From Beijerinckiaceae bacterium (lineage in GTDB: Bacteria; Pseudomonadota; Alphaproteobacteria; Rhizobiales; Beijerinckiaceae), in contig JALJOM010000003.1 of assembly GCA_024304885.1 (NCBI GenBank), forward strand, positions 902,110 to 966,109: a stretch of DNA of 64,000 nucleotides, read 5' to 3'. Made by a program: the position numbers and the translations under genes. A model generated the notes under the pieces. That model saw only the letters and a list, made by a program, of their open reading frames with translations. It did not search any database and was not told the DNA's origin. This document shows positions 60,735 through 64,000 of this stretch, piece after piece. Position 1 is the first letter of the stretch. The number at the start of each line of letters is the position of its first letter.

Positions 60735-63700
60735 ATGCCCGCGCAGATCCTGCATCCGGCTGTTGCGGCCTGGCTCACCCGTGATCTCGGTGAGCCGACT
60801 GCGGCACAGGCTCGAGCATGGCCGGCTATCGCGGCCGGCGAGCACGTACTGGTCGCCGCGCCCACGGGTTCCGGCAAGACTCTCGCGGCCTTCCTCGCCG
60901 CCATCGATCTCCTGGTGCGTAGCGGGCTCGACGGCACATTGCGGGACGAGACCCGGATCGTCTATGTCTCGCCGTTGAAGGCTTTGTCGAACGACATCGA
61001 GAAGAACCTCGTGGCTCCGCTCGCCGGGATCCGCGAGGCCCTACGCGCGCGAAACCTCCCCGATGTCGAGATCCGCACCATGGTGCGCACCGGGGATACA
61101 CCGCAACCTGCGCGCGTCCAGATGCGCCGGCGTCCGCCCCATATTCTCGTCACCACGCCCGAGTCGCTCTATATCCTGCTCGGATCCCGGTCCGGGCGAT
61201 CGATGCTGGCTTCGACGAGGTCCGTCATCATCGACGAGATCCATGCATTGGCGCCGACGAAGCGCGGCACCCACCTCGCCTTGTCGCTCGAGCGACTCTC
61301 GGCCCTTTGTGGCGATCGGTTGCTCCGTATCGGCCTGTCGGCGACGCAGAAGCCGGTGGAGGAAATCGCGCATTTCCTGGTCGGCACCGGATCCGCCACG
61401 TCGCCACGCGCCGGCTGCAGGATCATCGACCTCGGGCATCGGCGCCGGCGCGACCTCGCGATCGAGCTTCCACCGGCGCCGCTCGACGCCGTGATGTCGG
61501 GCGAGGTCAAGGATCAGGTCTACGACAAGCTCACCCGCCTGATCGAGGCACATCGCACCACGCTGATCTTCGTCAACACGCGGCGCATGGCCGAGCGGGT
61601 GGCGCGGGCCTTGTCCGACCGCCTCGGCGGCGAGCGCGTCACCGCGCATCACGGCAGCCTGGCCAAGGAGCAGAGGCTCGACGCCGAGCAGCGACTGAAG
61701 CAGGGCAAGCTCGCCGCCCTCGTCGCAACCGCCTCACTGGAGCTCGGTATCGACATCGGCGACGTCGATCTCGTCTGCCAGCTCGGCTCACCCCGCTCGA
61801 TCGCGAGCTTCCTGCAGCGGGTCGGCCGGTCCGGCCATGCGATCGACGGCGTGCCCAAGGGCCGGCTTTTTCCCTTCTCGCGCGACGATCTCGTCGAGTG
61901 CGCGGCGCTCCTCGACAGCGTAGGACGTGGGGAGCTCGACCGGCTCGAGATCCCCAGCCGGCCTCTCGATGTGCTCTCCCAGCAGATCGTGGCCGAGGTG
62001 GCCGCGCAGGAATGGCAGGACGACGAGCTTTTCGCCCTGCTGCGCCGTGCCTGGCCCTATCATACGCTCGATCGTCGCGACTTTTCGGCCGTCGTCCGGA
62101 TGCTCGCCGAAGGCTTCAGCACGCGGCGCGGGCGGCGGGGTGCGCTCGTCCACCATGATGCCGTCAACCACGTGCTGCGGGGCCGCCGGGGGGCGCAATT
62201 GACCGCGCTGACCTCGGGCGGCGCCATCCCCGAGACCGCCGACTACCGAGTCGTGCTCGAGCCCGACGATCAGTTCATCGGGACCGTGCACGAGGATTTC
62301 GCGGTCGAGAGCCTCGCCGGCGACGTGTTCCAGCTCGGCAATCGATCCTACCGAATCTTGCGTGTCGCACGCGGGACTGTCCGCGTCGCCGACGCACCGG
62401 GCATGCCCCCCACCATACCTTTCTGGCTCGGCGAGGCACCCGGGCGCACCGACGAGCTGTCGGCTGCCGTGTCGAGGCTGCGGCACGAGATCGCCATACG
62501 CCTCGAGCAAGGCGGCGCAGAGGGTGCCGCATGTTGGATCCGCGACGCGGTCGGCCTCGATGACGCCGCGACGACCGACCTCGTGGAATATCTCGTCGCG
62601 GGCCATGCAGCCCTCGGCTGCCTGCCGACGCAGGGCACGCTGGTTTTCGAGCGATTCTTCGACGAATCCGGTGGCATGCAGCTCGTCATCCATTCGCCGT
62701 TCGGCAGCCGCATCAACCGTGCTTTCGGCCTCGCGCTGCGCAAGCGCTTTTGCCGCAAGTTCAACTTCGAGCTTCAGGCCGCGGCGACCGACGACAACAT
62801 CCTATTGTCGCTGACGGCGGCGCACAGCTTCGAGCTCGCCGAGGTCAAATCCTACCTCCATTCGGCGAGCGTGCGCGCCGTGCTGGTCCAGGCGTTGCTC
62901 GATGCCCCGATGTTCCTCACCCGTTGGCGTTGGGTGGCGGGCATCGCGCTCGCCCTGTCGAGGTTCCGCGGCGGCAAGAAGGTCTCGGCCCCGTTGGCGC
63001 GGATGGATGCCGAGGATCTCCTCGCGGCGATCTTCCCCGATCAAATCGCTTGCGCCGAGAACCTCGTCGGCGAGCGCGAGATTCCCGATCATCCGCTCGT
63101 GCGCCAGACCATCGCCGATTGCCTGACCGAGGCCATGGATATCGAGGGGCTCGAACGGCTGCTGCGCGGCCTCGAATCGGGCGCCATCCGGGTCGTCGCG
63201 CGCGATCTCACCGCCCCGTCTCCCCTCGCGCTCGAGGTGCTCTCGGCGCGGCCCTATGCTTTCCTCGACGATGCGCCGCTCGAGGAGCGTCGCGCCCAAG
63301 CGGTCCTGGCGCGGCGCTGGCTCGCTCCGGAAACCGCCGCCGATCTCGGCCGTCTGGATCCGCAGGCCATAGCGCGCGTGCGCGCGGAGGCCTGGCCCGT
63401 CGCCGAGAGCGCCGACGAGGTCCAGGATGCGCTCGTCTCGCTCGGCTTTCTCGCTGCGGACGATCTCGCGCAAGAGCCGACCTGGTCCCCCTGGCTCGAG
63501 ACACTTTCGGCCGAGCGGCGCGCCACGAAGCTCTCGACGGGAGAGCGCAGGCTCTGGGTCGCGGCCGAGCGCCTGCCCTTGCTCACGAGCCTCTGGCCCG
63601 AGGCGACGCTCGAGCCCGTGATCGCCGGGCCGGACGGATTCGCCGCAGAAAGTCTGCCGCCCGAGCGCGCGCTCGTCGAGATTTTGCGGGGACGGCTCGA

Positions 63701-64000
63701 GAGCCTCGGCCCCATGACCGTCGAGGCACTCGCGCTCCCGCTCGGGCTGGGCCCGGCGCAAGTCCGCGCTGCGCTCGTCGCGCTCGAGACCGAAGGTTTT
63801 GCCCTGCGCGGGCGGTTCACGCCGGACGCACCCGACGAGGAATGGTGCGACCGCCGCCTCCTCGCCCGGATCCACCGCTACACGATCGAGCGCCTGCGCG
63901 CCGAGATCGAGCCTGTCTCCGCCCGCGATTTCCTGCGCTTTCTCCTCGACTGGCAGCACGTGACGCGCGAGACGCGCATGGACGGACCCGAAGCCGTCGC
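60735..64000 (+). CDS. lhr: Lhr-type large DEAD/DEAH helicase (3' end outside window)
   Basis: At least 1088 codons read open from ATG 60735 to the window end. Superfamily 2 motifs: [13 protein letters not shown] (I), [10 protein letters not shown] (Ib region), [14 protein letters not shown] (II, DEIH), LSATQKP (III), [14 protein letters not shown] (IV) and QRVGRSGH (VI). The long C-terminal part (Lhr core and winged-helix regions) includes [15 protein letters not shown] and [19 protein letters not shown]. These enzymes act in DNA repair, some as ligase-associated helicases. GTG 60732 is a neighbouring start option. Confidence 0.95.
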   Translation, partial: MPAQILHPAVAAWLTRDLGEPTAAQARAWPAIAAGEHVLVAAPTGSGKTLAAFLAAIDLLVRSGLDGTLRDETRIVYVSPLKALSNDIEKNLVAPLAGIREALRARNLPDVEIRTMVRTGDTPQPARVQMRRRPPHILVTTPESLYILLGSRSGRSMLASTRSVIIDEIHALAPTKRGTHLALSLERLSALCGDRLLRIGLSATQKPVEEIAHFLVGTGSATSPRAGCRIIDLGHRRRRDLAIELPPAPLDAVMSGEVKDQVYDKLTRLIEAHRTTLIFVNTRRMAERVARALSDRLGGERVTAHHGSLAKEQRLDAEQRLKQGKLAALVATASLELGIDIGDVDLVCQLGSPRSIASFLQRVGRSGHAIDGVPKGRLFPFSRDDLVECAALLDSVGRGELDRLEIPSRPLDVLSQQIVAEVAAQEWQDDELFALLRRAWPYHTLDRRDFSAVVRMLAEGFSTRRGRRGALVHHDAVNHVLRGRRGAQLTALTSGGAIPETADYRVVLEPDDQFIGTVHEDFAVESLAGDVFQLGNRSYRILRVARGTVRVADAPGMPPTIPFWLGEAPGRTDELSAAVSRLRHEIAIRLEQGGAEGAACWIRDAVGLDDAATTDLVEYLVAGHAALGCLPTQGTLVFERFFDESGGMQLVIHSPFGSRINRAFGLALRKRFCRKFNFELQAAATDDNILLSLTAAHSFELAEVKSYLHSASVRAVLVQALLDAPMFLTRWRWVAGIALALSRFRGGKKVSAPLARMDAEDLLAAIFPDQIACAENLVGEREIPDHPLVRQTIADCLTEAMDIEGLERLLRGLESGAIRVVARDLTAPSPLALEVLSARPYAFLDDAPLEERRAQAVLARRWLAPETAADLGRLDPQAIARVRAEAWPVAESADEVQDALVSLGFLAADDLAQEPTWSPWLETLSAERRATKLSTGERRLWVAAERLPLLTSLWPEATLEPVIAGPDGFAAESLPPERALVEILRGRLESLGPMTVEALALPLGLGPAQVRAALVALETEGFALRGRFTPDAPDEEWCDRRLLARIHRYTIERLRAEIEPVSARDFLRFLLDWQHVTRETRMDGPEAV

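Overview
The window is high-GC DNA from a nitrogen-fixing alphaproteobacterium, most likely a type II methanotroph of the Methylosinus/Methylocystis (Methylocystaceae/Beijerinckiaceae) kind. The main grounds are a nifB-nifZ-nifS-nifT block with a sigma-54/NifA promoter, a complete single pmoC (particulate methane monooxygenase subunit C), and many typically alphaproteobacterial genes and pairs (recG/sdhE, fxsA/Tim44-like/mltA/smr, gloB/methyltransferase, eipB, ldtR/ldtP). No rRNA, tRNA or CRISPR array was seen. The genus is an inference.

Layout. 1-11.7 kb is a nif accessory block: an Fe-S leucine-rich-variant (LRV) protein, nifB, a 2[4Fe-4S] ferredoxin, an IscA-like protein, a TPR protein, a second LRV protein, two nifZ genes, a strong terminator, nifS, nifT, a small nif-linked protein, a DegT/DnrJ-type protein that lacks its PLP lysine, a [2Fe-2S] ferredoxin, a small unknown, a SIR2-like protein, a truncated haemoglobin and a 198-aa unknown. 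12-17.9 kb is housekeeping: nadD, proA, an A-type Fe-S carrier, an RhlE-like helicase and an FTR1 iron permease. 18.4-22.7 kb has a Usp protein, a decayed IS701-type transposase, recG, sdhE and a gamma-glutamylcyclotransferase-like gene. 23.2-26.6 kb is the four-gene dTDP-rhamnose operon (rmlC-B-D-A). 26.7-37.5 kb carries an AI-2E-type permease, YbjN-like protein, proC, TetR regulator, fxsA, Tim44-like, mltA, smr, a zincin, an NCS2 permease and a histone-deacetylase-family enzyme.

37.6-42.7 kb looks like an acquired island: a CI/LexA-type (S24) repressor, a GcrA-like HTH gene and a phage-type gene with two pairs of GGTAAWWTTACC-like operators, then a visibly AT-richer segment with a trypsin-like protease and a small secreted protein, and a DUF559-type nuclease-domain protein. 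42.8-49.8 kb has gloB, a methyltransferase and a five-gene nucleotide-sugar cluster (acyltransferase, oxidoreductase, two DegT aminotransferases, epimerase). 49.8-52.1 kb holds a glycerophosphodiesterase, RidA and EipB. 52.3-56.1 kb is the methane-oxidation locus: lone pmoC, two paralogous LysR regulators and, between them, a bitopic periplasmic protein that may be PmoD-like. A 38-bp element with a LysR-type box occurs upstream of pmoC and again between the first lysR and that protein gene. The end holds ldtR/ldtP, a small wHTH-like protein and an Lhr-type helicase running off the window.

A mosaic family of palindromic intergenic repeats (modules A, B, C) is present in about a dozen places. 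Copies abut genes closely enough to supply stop codons (nadD, smr and the gene ending at 59916) and appear to have replaced the 5' end of mltA.
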